Assembly (NCBI GenBank): GCA_024280835.1
Contig: JAJRPJ010000005.1
Span: forward strand, 1-64,000
DNA length: 64,000 nt
Direction: 5' to 3'
From: Candidatus Zixiibacteriota bacterium
Lineage (GTDB): Bacteria; Zixibacteria; MSB-5A5; GN15; JACZUZ01
The position numbers and the translations under genes are program-made. This document shows positions 25,229-36,638 of this stretch, one piece after another. Under the pieces are notes generated by a model that did not search any database, was not told the DNA's origin, and saw only the letters and a list, made by a program, of their open reading frames with translations. Each line of letters opens with the position of its first letter. Position 1 is the first letter of the stretch.

Positions 25229-26227
25229 TTAGCTCTCTTTAGCAGATCCTCCATCGCCTACTTGAGCTTTGATACGATAGGCGATGATAGTCGCCAATAT
25301 CTCTGCGCTAATATTCCAAAGACGGGCGGCGACCGCAACAGCCACTGCCGCTTCACCAATAAATGGCCCAAGAACAACTGTCAAAGCCAATTCCCGCACA
25401 CCGATACCACCAGGAGCAAACAACGCCAGATAGCCCACCTGATAGGCAATCACAAAGGCCCCAATACCCACCAAAACTGGCAAATTGCTCTCGGCGCTGA
25501 TTCCGATAGTAAACCACCAAAACGCATAGCCATAAAGCGCCCAACAAACAAAATACCCAAAAAACAACCTCGCAGAAAGCCCGCGACTGATTATCAAACT
25601 AATTGGAGATCGACGTAGTAGTTTCAAACCAACATTGACCAGTTTCTCGACAAACATCGGAGCGCTCAAGAGGACTATAGTGACTATCACAACCAAAGCC
25701 AGCGCGCCAAAGATTACGCCTTGCGGAACTATCTCTGTCAAATCTGCGCGAATACTCGGCTCAGCAAAAACAATTATGGCACATAGCGCAAAAGAGGAAG
25801 TCAGCGCATAAACTTGCGCAACAATCCATGAAGAAACCGACTTGCGCTCCTCGATACCTATTTGTTTGGCCAAATAGGCCATGCCGAAAACAGTCCAGAT
25901 TTTCCCTGGGATATAGCGCCCTAGATTCGCTAAGTAGGCCACCCGAAAGGCCTGACTGAGGCGAATATTATGCCCATAGGCGCCAATTAACCAACGCCAA
26001 ACCTGCGAAAATAAAGTAAAGGCCACCAGATGTAAGACCAACGAAACGCCAATCCGTAGTGGATCGAGTGTCCAATGATAATCCGCCACATTTGACCAAT
26101 TGGTCTGCACCTGACGCACGACAAAATACAGCGCCACAGCCGTCAACCCGAGCTTGACAGCTTTAGAGAGCAAGCTAGAACGTGGGGCCGCTGATTGGCT
26201 GGTTTGATTATTGGTCATATTGCTCAT
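25229..26227 (-). CDS. Flippase-like membrane protein (LPG synthase TM/AglD family)
   Basis: The 332-residue protein has about eight membrane helices and the pattern of the lysylphosphatidylglycerol synthase TM region/UPF0104 family, with LGRYIPGKIWTVFGMAYLA and APGGIGVRELAL as the clearest motifs. The soluble aminoacyl-transferase domain of MprF is absent. Relatives are thought to move lipids or lipid-linked sugars across the inner membrane; substrate is unknown. It is a single gene, divergent from the DUF3857 pair. Confidence 0.85.
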   Translation of the reverse strand: MSNMTNNQTSQSAAPRSSLLSKAVKLGLTAVALYFVVRQVQTNWSNVADYHWTLDPLRIGVSLVLHLVAFTLFSQVWRWLIGAYGHNIRLSQAFRVAYLANLGRYIPGKIWTVFGMAYLAKQIGIEERKSVSSWIVAQVYALTSSFALCAIIVFAEPSIRADLTEIVPQGVIFGALALVVIVTIVLLSAPMFVEKLVNVGLKLLRRSPISLIISRGLSARLFFGYFVCWALYGYAFWWFTIGISAESNLPVLVGIGAFVIAYQVGYLALFAPGGIGVRELALTVVLGPFIGEAAVAVAVAARLWNISAEILATIIAYRIKAQVGDGGSAKES

Positions 26228-26366
26228 AAATATCTAAGTGGGCTTCTTTCACGTGACTCTATAGAAAACCTCGCAAATAAGTAATAGAACAGGGCCATAT
26301 ATGCAACTATATAAAGCCTAAGAGCTCAATCGCTCTTCAAACTCTCTTCAAAGCCAGCAATTGCGG

Positions 26367-26395
26367 TTGTCTCCTATGAGCAAATCGATTATCAT
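26367..26395 (+). promoter_or_regulatory. Candidate promoter of the DUF3857 gene pair
   Basis: TTGTCT (26367-26372) and TATCAT (26390-26395) are spaced by 17 bases and match 4 of 6 and 5 of 6 consensus positions. Transcription would begin about 40 bases before the start codon of the first gene. Confidence 0.4.
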
Positions 26396-26442
26396 TGTCA
26401 TGAAGAATAACCAGTCACATCAGTGGAGTTGTTATTGAGACT

Positions 26443-28506
26443 GTGAGCATAAGAATCAATCATCAGGCCAAAACTATTGTCAGCGCACTGGCAATGGCGC
26501 TTTTGTTAGCTTGCGGTCCTCTTTTTTCTACTTCCGTTTCGGCTTTCCCTGGTTGGGCCAAGAAAGCCGCTAAGCAATCTCTAAAGATAGACATCGACCC
26601 TCGCGCCGACTTTATAGAGCTTCTCAACAAAATCGAAATCAAATACTCTCCTGAAGGCCGATCAGTGATGAAAGTCCGCCGAGCATACAAGATTCTCTCA
26701 GTCAATGGGACTAAAGACTTTTCTTTCTATCGTTCAACAACCCCCAAAGTAAAACTTTCAAAATTTCGCACTTGGACTCTATCGCCCAGCGGCGAAGAAG
26801 CCAAAGCCGAAGAGGAAGTTATTCGCTACATACCTGTCGACCGTGATTACACTGTTTATATGGACGACCGTTTTGCCTTCATGGAATATGCGAACCTGCA
26901 AATCGGCTCAATTATCGCACAGGAGTTCGAGATTGATGACAATGATTTGGGAACCTTCTTTTCGGACTTCATTATCCAACGTCAGCAACCGACACTTGAG
27001 ATTGAGTTGCGCGCCCAAGCGCCTAAGGGTTGGAAAATGTACGCCTCTGGCGTAGGGACATCTGATTTTGACTTCAAAAAGGATGGACAGTGGTATATCT
27101 GGAAAGGCAATAACTTGGCCTACCAACCCGAAGAACCACTGACACCAGGCTGGAATTACTTATCCCGACGTATCGGAATCGCCTGCTACAATCCCTTGAT
27201 AGATAGCTTTGCTGTCAACATAAAAGATAACGCCGACAGTGGTAGTTCTCTATCGATCAAAGGGCAATTCCTCGGCTGGCAGTCAGTAGCGCGTTGGGTT
27301 GAAAACATTTACGATCCTATAGCGGCGCCAGATAGTCTGGCGCGTCATATTGTTGACAGTCTTGCAGAATTGAGCTCGAATAAGACAGAGCTAGTGACCA
27401 AGATTGCTGAGTTTGTCAGCAATCAGGTTCGCTATGTCTCAGTCTCACTCGGCGATGGTAGGTTTGTGCCTCACTCCGTCAAAGAGACAATGACCAATGG
27501 CTATGGTGATTGCAAAGACAAAACTACTCTCACTCGCGCGATGCTCACAGTTGCTGGGGTGCAGTCAGTAGCGACTTTGACGAGTATCAAGCATCCAGTT
27601 AACCCATATCTACCAAGTCCGTACCAATTCGACCACTGTATTGTTGGCATACCCTTGAATGACTCTTTGAATTTCGTCCCGCATGCCACTATCAACAATA
27701 AACCCTGGCTCTTTATCGACCCCACAGACCATGTCACCCCGATTGGCAAACTGCCTGCGCAGCTAATGGGCGCCTCGGCCTTGCTAGCCAACCATGACGA
27801 CTCAACATTTGTGCAATTGCCATATTCCGAAGCCAGTAGCTGGCGCAAAAAAACTATCATCTCAGCTACAATCGAAGCTGATGGCTCGATGAGCGCAGAT
27901 GTCGAAATTATTGAATACGGCGCCTATGTTTGGTATGGGGCTGAAACTCTCAAGAATCAATCAATTCTACAAATTGACCGCGATTGGGCGGAAGGCGCAA
28001 AATCTGTTTCGACAAATTTGACATTAACGAAATTTGACTACCAGTGTTTTGCAGATTCCTGTGTGGTTAGTTTTCATCTTGAAGATGAGAAATACGCTTT
28101 GCGTATAGGCGATGAACTCATTTGTAAAATTAACCCCTTTGACAATGCCAGCCAGAGGCAACTTACAACAGCTAAGAGAGAACACCCGATTTGGTTCGGC
28201 CATGCCACCGCCTCTGAAACAATTGTCACTTGGACCCTACCCGACAACGCTGTCATCACTATGTCAATCGACTCACTCTCGCTAAAATCAAAAGTTGGAG
28301 AGACGCAAGTCGAATTCGCAAGCTCTGATTCTACCGCAAACATAAATACCGTCAGTTATCGTTCCTATATCGAAACTACTGGTGAGTTGCTGTCTGTTGA
28401 TGAATATCAACTCGCACAAGAATTCGACGTAGCGTTAGCAAAAAGTTCTGGTGGAATGTTTGGAATAAAACTCCCCAAAGCCACACTTGAATCCGAGAAG
28501 CAATAG
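26443..28506 (+). CDS. DUF3857/transglutaminase-like exported protein with intact triad
   Basis: The 687-residue protein has a signal peptide (about 1-34), a DUF3857 beta domain (about 60-280) and a transglutaminase-like core (about 300-450). The catalytic triad is readable: Cys in GYGDCKDKTTL, His in FDHCIVGI and Asp in FIDPTD. A DUF3858-like C-terminal beta domain follows. Such proteins are periplasmic or outer-membrane associated in the Bacteroidetes/FCB group; their substrate is unknown. The start is GTG at 26443 with a weak ribosome binding site. The related next gene starts 30 bases downstream. Confidence 0.85.
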   Translation: MSIRINHQAKTIVSALAMALLLACGPLFSTSVSAFPGWAKKAAKQSLKIDIDPRADFIELLNKIEIKYSPEGRSVMKVRRAYKILSVNGTKDFSFYRSTTPKVKLSKFRTWTLSPSGEEAKAEEEVIRYIPVDRDYTVYMDDRFAFMEYANLQIGSIIAQEFEIDDNDLGTFFSDFIIQRQQPTLEIELRAQAPKGWKMYASGVGTSDFDFKKDGQWYIWKGNNLAYQPEEPLTPGWNYLSRRIGIACYNPLIDSFAVNIKDNADSGSSLSIKGQFLGWQSVARWVENIYDPIAAPDSLARHIVDSLAELSSNKTELVTKIAEFVSNQVRYVSVSLGDGRFVPHSVKETMTNGYGDCKDKTTLTRAMLTVAGVQSVATLTSIKHPVNPYLPSPYQFDHCIVGIPLNDSLNFVPHATINNKPWLFIDPTDHVTPIGKLPAQLMGASALLANHDDSTFVQLPYSEASSWRKKTIISATIEADGSMSADVEIIEYGAYVWYGAETLKNQSILQIDRDWAEGAKSVSTNLTLTKFDYQCFADSCVVSFHLEDEKYALRIGDELICKINPFDNASQRQLTTAKREHPIWFGHATASETIVTWTLPDNAVITMSIDSLSLKSKVGETQVEFASSDSTANINTVSYRSYIETTGELLSVDEYQLAQEFDVALAKSSGGMFGIKLPKATLESEKQ

Positions 28507-28536
28507 AGCAAGACGACAGCAGAGGAAGGCGAAATC

Positions 28537-30828
28537 TTGAAATACACTGAACAATCCACTAGCAAACAGCGATTCAAATATCTAATTTGCGCCACTATTC
28601 TCTGTCTTGCGCTAAGCGCCAATGTCTCACTAGCAGAAGAAGACTCCACAACTAGTATCACCCCTATTCTCTCAATTCCGTCAGCTCCCGTAGATATTAA
28701 GAAGAAAATGGACGAGCAAGAAAAGGCCAGAGAAGAGAAACTCCAAGAACCAACCATCAATGCCATTTATGAAGCCGCTCATGACCCATTTGGCGACGAA
28801 TTCAAATGGCTACCAGTTTCTGATAGCGACTGGAATGCCGTCTCTATTGATTCCACAGAATCCACTGATGCCTTAACAATTTTCGCTTACAGAAGGACAG
28901 TCGACAAACCTCGCGGTGATGTATCGGTCATGGAAGTCTACTATCGACGAAAAATCTTCAATTCTATCGGCAAGGACAGCTATGCAGACATCAATTACAC
29001 TTTTTTCGACCGCTACTTCGACAGTTTACAAATTCAAGGCAGAACAATTCTTCCAGACGGAAGAACTATTCCACTTGATACGTCACTTGTGATAAGAAAA
29101 TCTATTCAAACGCCAGAGGGAGCAGACGTCACAAGTACCTCCTTCTCCCTGCCAGGCGTAACTGACAGCTGCATCATAGAATACTATATGCGCTACCTGA
29201 CCTATGAAGGCAGCACACACTGGTGGTATTACCAATCCGAGATTCCAATTCTTTCAGCAAAATATTTCTGGTATCCTGCAAAATCAATTCTGGAGAAAAA
29301 CGAATTTGTCCAAATGATATTGGAACTTTTGAAGGACGAAAAAGGGGTTATTGATTTTACACTTCCAACGCCTTCCCGATTGATTCCTGACAAGCGTTCC
29401 ACGGCTTACGCTTGGCAAAACACTGTCGGCAAAGCAACGACAAACATTGTGCCTGAAAACTCTCCGAGTGTTCTAGTCTTTGCGGTAACAGACGTTCCCC
29501 CTTTTGAACCAGAGCCATATTCAATTCCAGAAGAACTCCAGCAATCTCGTGTGGTCATGTATCGTACTCAGCTGGACAACACAAAGAAGTATTGGGAGTC
29601 CATGGCGAAACAATATGACGAAGCGTTAACTCATGTCGCTACGAAAAAAAAGAAACTTCTGAAAGCCATCAAGAAGATAAAGAAAAAAATACCGAGAGAT
29701 GAGTGGCCAGAGGCCGCATATAATTGGACCCAACAACAATTATGGAACAGCGATTATAATGGCTGGTATTCAGAGAAGTATCTTGCCAAACAAACGAAAA
29801 AGCGTAAAAGAAAAAGTATCTCTCGCAGAAAACGTAAGTCAAAGAAGAACAAAGAATTTTTCATTGACGACTTAATCAATCGAAGAGACGCCAACTCTAC
29901 GGGAGTCAATCTACTGTTTTGTGAAGCTCTAAAAGCTATGGGATTCAACACGCATATGGCATACGTGGTCAATAGAGATAGTACAGTGTTTTCCTCTAGC
30001 CTGCCAACCTGGCAATTTGACCGTACAATTGTACTGGTCCAGACAGACTCCGCCCACTTCGATGCCTATGACCCATCCACTCCCTATCTCGCCCCAGGCC
30101 AATTGCGCTGGCAAAACGAAGGAGTTGCTGCGCTGATTATCGGTGACACTAAACGTCTCTTTGTCCACACACCAGTCAGTTCACAAAGTGAGAACACAAT
30201 CAGTCGCTCGCTGAGTGTTAAGTCGATCGATGAAGATGGATGGAGCGCAAGTTCCAAAGAGCGCTATGGTGGACAGATGGCCACAACTCTCAGAGAAACA
30301 CTCTGGCGCCACGACGAAGAATATCATGTTCAAGAAGTCAAACGGATGCTCTTCCCTGAACAAATTGGAGTCGAAATTGACTCACTCCAAATCAGCGGCC
30401 TATGGGACAGAGGCGGGCCGATCGTAATGACTTTCAATATTCGAAAGCGCCATGAAGTCGCGGGAGGTGGGAAGCGGCTATTCTTGCCGCTAAAAGAATT
30501 CTTTGGTGAATCGTATAACCCATTTACCAAAGAAACCCGTCTCAAACCGTTAGTTTTCGATTTCCCGTATACTGTCACCGACATCGCAGTCATACACTTG
30601 AATGAGCAATGGTCGCTTCAGGCTAAGCCTGACGATATGGCGCACACAAATAAGTTCGGTAGCTGTCAATCAGCTATTAAATCCATTGGAGACGTAGTTT
30701 CACTCCAACGCCTATTCCGTATCACATCGCCATATGTTGGTAAAAAACATTACCAAGACATCCGCGATATATTCAACGCAAGGCAAGAACTCAACAACCA
30801 GATAATAAGTTTGATAAAGAGTCAATAG
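28537..30828 (+). CDS. DUF3857 exported protein with degenerate transglutaminase-like domain
   Basis: The 763-residue protein has an N-terminal signal (about 15-33), a DUF3857-like domain (about 90-340) and a transglutaminase-like region (about 380-540). Where the partner has GDCKDKTTL, this one has STGVNLLFCEAL, so the catalytic Cys position and the metal-like DCKD motif are lost. Its middle holds two very basic segments (KKKKLLKAIKKIKKK and KRKRKSISRRKRKSKK, about 368-435) unlike anything in the partner. The start is TTG at 28537 with AGAGGAAGG upstream. It is probably cotranscribed with its active-looking neighbour and could be a scaffold or regulator. Confidence 0.78.
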   Translation: MKYTEQSTSKQRFKYLICATILCLALSANVSLAEEDSTTSITPILSIPSAPVDIKKKMDEQEKAREEKLQEPTINAIYEAAHDPFGDEFKWLPVSDSDWNAVSIDSTESTDALTIFAYRRTVDKPRGDVSVMEVYYRRKIFNSIGKDSYADINYTFFDRYFDSLQIQGRTILPDGRTIPLDTSLVIRKSIQTPEGADVTSTSFSLPGVTDSCIIEYYMRYLTYEGSTHWWYYQSEIPILSAKYFWYPAKSILEKNEFVQMILELLKDEKGVIDFTLPTPSRLIPDKRSTAYAWQNTVGKATTNIVPENSPSVLVFAVTDVPPFEPEPYSIPEELQQSRVVMYRTQLDNTKKYWESMAKQYDEALTHVATKKKKLLKAIKKIKKKIPRDEWPEAAYNWTQQQLWNSDYNGWYSEKYLAKQTKKRKRKSISRRKRKSKKNKEFFIDDLINRRDANSTGVNLLFCEALKAMGFNTHMAYVVNRDSTVFSSSLPTWQFDRTIVLVQTDSAHFDAYDPSTPYLAPGQLRWQNEGVAALIIGDTKRLFVHTPVSSQSENTISRSLSVKSIDEDGWSASSKERYGGQMATTLRETLWRHDEEYHVQEVKRMLFPEQIGVEIDSLQISGLWDRGGPIVMTFNIRKRHEVAGGGKRLFLPLKEFFGESYNPFTKETRLKPLVFDFPYTVTDIAVIHLNEQWSLQAKPDDMAHTNKFGSCQSAIKSIGDVVSLQRLFRITSPYVGKKHYQDIRDIFNARQELNNQIISLIKSQ

Positions 30829-30833
30829 AGATT

Positions 30834-31304
30834 CTAAGCGCCCGTGTGACCGAAACCGCCAGCGCCACGTTCGGTGGTTGGCAATTCTTCGGCAACTTGC
30901 CAATCGACCCGTGAGACAGGCGCAACCAACATTTGGGCTATACGCATACCGCGAGTGATTTCAAACGCTTCGGGGCCATGATTGATAAGCGCAACTTTTA
31001 CCTCACCGCGATAGTCCGAATCAATCGTCCCCGGCGAATTGATAACCGTGATGCCGTGCTTAACAGCTAGTCCAGAACGCGGGCGAATCTGCGCCTCATA
31101 GCCTTCAGGAACAGCCATAGCGAATCCCGTCGGTATCAGCGCGATAGCCCTAGGTTCAATGACCACTGTCTCGACAACAGCCGCATGAATATCCATCGCC
31201 GCCGAATTAGGGGTTTGATACTCTGGCAGAGATAAATCCTCGGCGCCAGAGAGACGTTTGATTGAAACAGAGAGAGTTGGGCTGGAGAGTATTGTATTTT
31301 TCAT
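30834..31304 (-). CDS. dut: Deoxyuridine 5'-triphosphate nucleotidohydrolase
   Basis: The 156-residue protein is a trimeric-type dUTPase with all five motifs: AMDIHA (1), RPRSGLA (2), [10 protein letters not shown] (3), RIAQMLV (4) and [11 protein letters not shown] (5, the Gly-rich C-terminal arm). It hydrolyses dUTP to dUMP, keeping uracil out of DNA and feeding thymidylate synthesis. It converges with the DUF3857 pair, ending five bases from it without a visible terminator. Confidence 0.97.
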   Translation of the reverse strand: MKNTILSSPTLSVSIKRLSGAEDLSLPEYQTPNSAAMDIHAAVVETVVIEPRAIALIPTGFAMAVPEGYEAQIRPRSGLAVKHGITVINSPGTIDSDYRGEVKVALINHGPEAFEITRGMRIAQMLVAPVSRVDWQVAEELPTTERGAGGFGHTGA

Positions 31305-31378
31305 AGTCAGAGTATACTGGAAATCAATCTCTCAATCAAATTGAGCGAATCTCACATTGAGTGACTCATGCGTCAGGC

Positions 31379-31424
31379 AAAAAAAAGCGGCGCTCTGCCA
31401 GCTTTGTCACTAGCAGAACACCGT
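31379..31424 (-). terminator. Terminator after ahcY
   Basis: On the minus strand a stem with G-U pairs (GGTGTTCTGC with GCAGAGCGCC) is followed by a run of T (complement of 31379-31386), just past the ahcY stop. Confidence 0.7.
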
Positions 31425-31464
31425 TGTGGTAATCGTTTGATTACGTCATCAATGACGACTCAGA

Positions 31465-32787
<1,323 letters not shown>

Positions 32788-33963
32788 TTACAAAGCTTTA
32801 GCTAGTGTAGAGGCTTTATCAGTTTTTTCCCAAGTGAATTCTGGTTCATTGCGTCCAAAGTGACCATAGTTGGAGGTCTTACGATAAATCGGACGACGTA
32901 GATCCAAATAGTCGATAATATCATTCGGCGTTAGTGCAAAATTGTCGCGCACCAGTTTGACAAGCTGCGCTTCGGAGAACTCTGAAGTTCCATGAGTCTC
33001 AATCATAATTGAAACTGGCTCGGCCACACCAATAGCATAAGCCAATTGAACTGTACAGCGCCTCGCCAATTTTGACGCGACAATATTTTTGGCTATGTAT
33101 CTCGCCATATAATGCGCGCTACGGTCAACCTTTGTCGGATCTTTACCCGAGAAAGCGCCACCGCCATGCGGCGCATAACCGCCGTAAGTATCGACAATAA
33201 TTTTGCGGCCTGTCAATCCTGCGTCACCATGCGGCCCACCGACAACAAATTTGCCAGTCGGATTGATATGAAACACTGTTTGGTCATCAATCAAATCCGC
33301 CGGAATAATCGGCAGAATGATTTTCTCTTTGAGCTCGTTACGCGCATCATCGGTAATTGACTTACCGTCAGGATTCAAAATCTCTTCGGTGTGTTGGGTG
33401 GAGATAACAACTGCAGTAACACGTTTCGGAGTTGTGCCTTCATACTCGACAGAAACCTGCGACTTACCGTCAGGTCCCAAATAATCCAACTCGCCACTCT
33501 TGCGCGACTCAGCCAAACGATAAGTAAGTTTGTGCGATAGCATAATTGGCAATGGCATCAACTCTTCGGTCTCATCACAAGCATAACCAAACATCATACC
33601 CTGATCACCTGCGCCGCCAGTATCAACACCCTGAGCAATATCAGGTGACTGTGAATCTAGCACATTGAGAACACCACAATTCTCAGATGAGAATCCGTAG
33701 CGTTGGTTATTGTAGCCAATATCATTGACGACTTCGCGAACAATGCTCTGCAAATCGATATAGGCATTGGTAGTTATCTCACCACCAACAACCACCAATC
33801 CTGTAGTGACAAAAGTTTCGCAAGCCACACGGCTGTTCTTGTCTTCTGCAAGAACTGCATCAAGCACCGCATCGGAAATCTGGTCAGCGACCTTATCGGG
33901 ATGCCCCTCAGTCACCGACTCAGATGTAAATAATCTTGTATCAGAATTACTGTTATTACTCAC
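32788..33963 (-). CDS. metK: S-adenosylmethionine synthetase
   Basis: The 391-residue protein contains the family signatures [21 protein letters not shown] (first half), [12 protein letters not shown] and [16 protein letters not shown]. It makes S-adenosylmethionine from methionine and ATP. Two in-frame GTG codons compete for the start: 33972 and 33963. AGGTG lies six bases before 33963, which favours the shorter form. The upstream gap is only 35 bases to the nucleotidyltransferase gene, so no SAM riboswitch fits there. Confidence 0.96.
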   Translation of the reverse strand: MSNNSNSDTRLFTSESVTEGHPDKVADQISDAVLDAVLAEDKNSRVACETFVTTGLVVVGGEITTNAYIDLQSIVREVVNDIGYNNQRYGFSSENCGVLNVLDSQSPDIAQGVDTGGAGDQGMMFGYACDETEELMPLPIMLSHKLTYRLAESRKSGELDYLGPDGKSQVSVEYEGTTPKRVTAVVISTQHTEEILNPDGKSITDDARNELKEKIILPIIPADLIDDQTVFHINPTGKFVVGGPHGDAGLTGRKIIVDTYGGYAPHGGGAFSGKDPTKVDRSAHYMARYIAKNIVASKLARRCTVQLAYAIGVAEPVSIMIETHGTSEFSEAQLVKLVRDNFALTPNDIIDYLDLRRPIYRKTSNYGHFGRNEPEFTWEKTDKASTLAKAL

Positions 33964-34007
33964 TGTACACACCTATTTTTTTGTCTGACAACTTCAATTC
34001 TTCAATA

Positions 34008-35012
34008 TCAATCAACTTGAACCGTTAACACCTTGGCTATTCCATCATCTCCGACATCAAAAACACCTTTTTGATCATGGACACTGACATTCTCGCCGAG
34101 AATAGAATCTGTTAAGACACTGTTTGTTATTACACAACCTGGCCCGATAATACAATTCTGCAAGCGCGAAGAGCTTATCTTACAGTCATCATATATCGTG
34201 ACATTCGGACCGATAGTCGAATTCTCAATTTTAACTTCAGCGCCAATCCAAGCGGCGCCTTCTATCTGCAAACCTTGCGATTCAGCCAGATAATCAGGCG
34301 TATGCGGAGAAGCAGCCACAAGTTTGGCGTTGGTCTCCAGCATCGTCTCTCTCTTACCACAATCCAACCAACCATCGATTGAAAACGGTGTAAACTTCTC
34401 GCCACTCTTCAACATATCAGAGAGCGCATCGGTTAATTGGATTTCTCCCGCAGTCCGTCTGCCGGAATCCGAGAGAGCGACAAGCGCTTTCAATAGTGTA
34501 CGAGGTCTGCTGAAATAATACAACCCCACCACCGCCAAATTGGATTTTGGCGCCTGTGGCTTTTCGACCAGCTTGGTAATCGAATTTCCAGAGGTTTCAG
34601 CCACTCCAAAGCGCCTTGGATCTTCGACTTCTTTCAACGCCAAGACATTATCGCCAGCTTTCACAAAAGCCCCAAAATCGGCCTGAATAATCGTATCTGC
34701 CAGAATAATCAAAACGTCTTCATCAAGAAACATTCTCTCCAAAGCCAATTGAACAGCATACCCCAAACCCAATAATTGGTCCTGCTCAACTGTCGTCAGC
34801 TTGAAATCATATTTGCGGCGAACATAATCAGCCATTTGCTGGCCACGATAGCCGACCACCATCGTAACTTCCGATGGCTCAAGTTCGACTAATGGCTCCA
34901 GCAAATAATCAATCACCGTCTTGCCAGCCAACCGTAGCAATGGCTTAGGCTTTGTCAGTGTATGTGGTCGCAGTCGAAGGCCTTCTCCTGCTGCTGGGAT
35001 TATTATTTTCAT
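34008..35012 (-). CDS. Sugar-1-phosphate nucleotidyltransferase with left-handed beta-helix
   Basis: The 334-residue protein has an N-terminal nucleotidyltransferase domain (PAAGEGLRLRPHTLTKPKPLL with the nucleotide-binding loop, and LADTII for metal binding) and a C-terminal hexapeptide-type beta-helix (about 245-320). The best match is archaeal-type glucose-1-phosphate thymidylyltransferase/bifunctional family. Base and sugar are not decided by sequence. It would provide activated sugar for cell-surface polymers. It lies between the four-gene membrane cluster and metK on the same strand. Confidence 0.9.
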   Translation of the reverse strand: MKIIIPAAGEGLRLRPHTLTKPKPLLRLAGKTVIDYLLEPLVELEPSEVTMVVGYRGQQMADYVRRKYDFKLTTVEQDQLLGLGYAVQLALERMFLDEDVLIILADTIIQADFGAFVKAGDNVLALKEVEDPRRFGVAETSGNSITKLVEKPQAPKSNLAVVGLYYFSRPRTLLKALVALSDSGRRTAGEIQLTDALSDMLKSGEKFTPFSIDGWLDCGKRETMLETNAKLVAASPHTPDYLAESQGLQIEGAAWIGAEVKIENSTIGPNVTIYDDCKISSSRLQNCIIGPGCVITNSVLTDSILGENVSVHDQKGVFDVGDDGIAKVLTVQVD

Positions 35013-35066
35013 GACTTGCTTGTAATTAGATTTGGAGATTAAAAGGAGAGGTTAGTTGAACAACCT

Positions 35067-35744
35067 TTAGTTAAACATTGAACCCATTGAGCCGACTATC
35101 CATTTGTCGATGAGGAATGTCATCCGCCCAATCAACAATGAGACACGTCCCATAACCGTATAGCCAAACTGAGCGCCAAAGGCCACCATAATAAACCAAA
35201 TACCAACTTTGGCGACACGGCCAATAACCCCAACATGCTCTTTAGAAAAGTAGAAATAAACTAGAGTTGAAATAACCCCGACCAGCGTCAAAATCGCCAT
35301 CGCAAATTCTACCGTATTACCCGCTCTGCCAAAACTCGCGAAAGTATCCAACGTTTGTGGCATCACTAATCCGTGAAGCTGCGAAATTAGGAAGATTCCA
35401 GCAGTCGAACCAATAGTTATCGCCAGCCCCCAGCGGCTCATCCACGACAAATCAGGAATCGGGCCAATCGGAGTCAATCGCGTGAGCATCATCATGCCAA
35501 AACCAAACGGAATCAGCAGAATCCAATTCCCGCCAAAATCAGAATAAAGCGGATCCAGCAATTGTGGGTAAATCACTGACTGTCCGATTAGTCCAGCATA
35601 GTATCCCGCTGACAAGCCCGCGAAAACATGCTCAATAAACTTGTAGATCGGATTGTCTTTATACAAAAAAGAGAAAAGCGCCAAAGTTACAAACGCTTCA
35701 ATCCAAATCGTCAGGTGCGATCCTAATGTCAATGATTCACTCAT
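35067..35744 (-). CDS. Uncharacterised membrane protein, cluster gene 4
   Basis: The 225-residue protein has about six membrane helices (near 10-28, 37-56, 73-91, 104-122, 145-166, 177-205). No family could be named. The start ATG at 35744 lies 36 bases after the previous gene. It is the last of four minus-strand genes (38410 to 35067) whose products are all membrane proteins and which keep tight spacing, indicating a complex. Confidence 0.7.
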   Translation of the reverse strand: MSESLTLGSHLTIWIEAFVTLALFSFLYKDNPIYKFIEHVFAGLSAGYYAGLIGQSVIYPQLLDPLYSDFGGNWILLIPFGFGMMMLTRLTPIGPIPDLSWMSRWGLAITIGSTAGIFLISQLHGLVMPQTLDTFASFGRAGNTVEFAMAILTLVGVISTLVYFYFSKEHVGVIGRVAKVGIWFIMVAFGAQFGYTVMGRVSLLIGRMTFLIDKWIVGSMGSMFN

Positions 35745-35779
35745 ATCTTATATCTTCGTATCAAGTACTTAGTGTCAAT

Positions 35780-36634
35780 CTATGCAGCCTGCGGTTTTTT
35801 CTTACGTGAAACGAAGTAACCAACATTACCCATAATCACCATGAGAATTATTAAGAAATGGACAAGTGACTGAACACTCATGCCTTTAACAGCCGCCGCT
35901 TCTTTACCAACCATAATCTCATACTCAGCGGCGCCTTTCATGCCCCCAAGTAGTCCCGTCATTTGTCCCGATGTCACCAAGGGATAATATTTCGGAGCCG
36001 AAACAGCAGTGACCGAGGCGCCGACAGGCGTGTTGTATTGCGCATTGACAATCGAAATCCAGTAATCAACAATAGCATTGTCAGCCACGACAAAAATGAA
36101 ATCGATGTCATCATAGTTTTTGATATTCTGTATAATCGGCAAGTCTGCGAGCTTGGTACCAGAGTTATCAGCAGGATAAATATCCTCAATCGACGAACCC
36201 ATCCCAGATAGCACTGCAACATAATTGGCTTTGTAACCAAGGTTCACATAGTCGATGCCATAGACTTTGTCATAAAGCTTGGCCATATCGCGTGTCACCC
36301 GTTCAGATATAGTCGGTCCACCCAGAGGGATAGTGGTCATAGTAACAACCTTGCAGTTCTTCCTGAAGAGATGATGCAAAGCCGCTCGACTGGCTGGCTC
36401 GGTTTCTGGCAGCGCCGAAGCATAATAATCAAAGGTCAACATCACTGTCGAACCATCAGGCAACGCCTCAACCGCATCAAAAAGTTGCTTGGCTTCTGGT
36501 GTAATTCCCACAGGGAAATCAATTCGCCAAATCAGCGGAATAATGACTGTAATCGCTACAGCTGAATATATCCAGCGTCTATCCAGCTTGGAAACTTTCT
36601 CCCAGAAACCCATTGGTCGTAAATTCTCGCTCAT
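35780..36634 (-). CDS. Membrane-anchored protein with alpha/beta domain, cluster gene 3
   Basis: The 284-residue protein has a membrane helix at about 20-38, a soluble alpha/beta domain (about 45-245) with a Rossmann-like rhythm (VMLTFDYYAS, VVTMTTIPLGG, VNLGYKANYVAVLSGMG, IDFIFVVADN), and a C-terminal helix at about 252-272. The soluble part would face the periplasm between the two anchors. No enzymatic signature was recognised. The start at 36634 lies four bases after the stop of the preceding gene, pointing to coupled translation. Confidence 0.65.
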   Translation of the reverse strand: MSENLRPMGFWEKVSKLDRRWIYSAVAITVIIPLIWRIDFPVGITPEAKQLFDAVEALPDGSTVMLTFDYYASALPETEPASRAALHHLFRKNCKVVTMTTIPLGGPTISERVTRDMAKLYDKVYGIDYVNLGYKANYVAVLSGMGSSIEDIYPADNSGTKLADLPIIQNIKNYDDIDFIFVVADNAIVDYWISIVNAQYNTPVGASVTAVSAPKYYPLVTSGQMTGLLGGMKGAAEYEIMVGKEAAAVKGMSVQSLVHFLIILMVIMGNVGYFVSRKKKPQAA

Positions 36635-36638
36635 AGGA

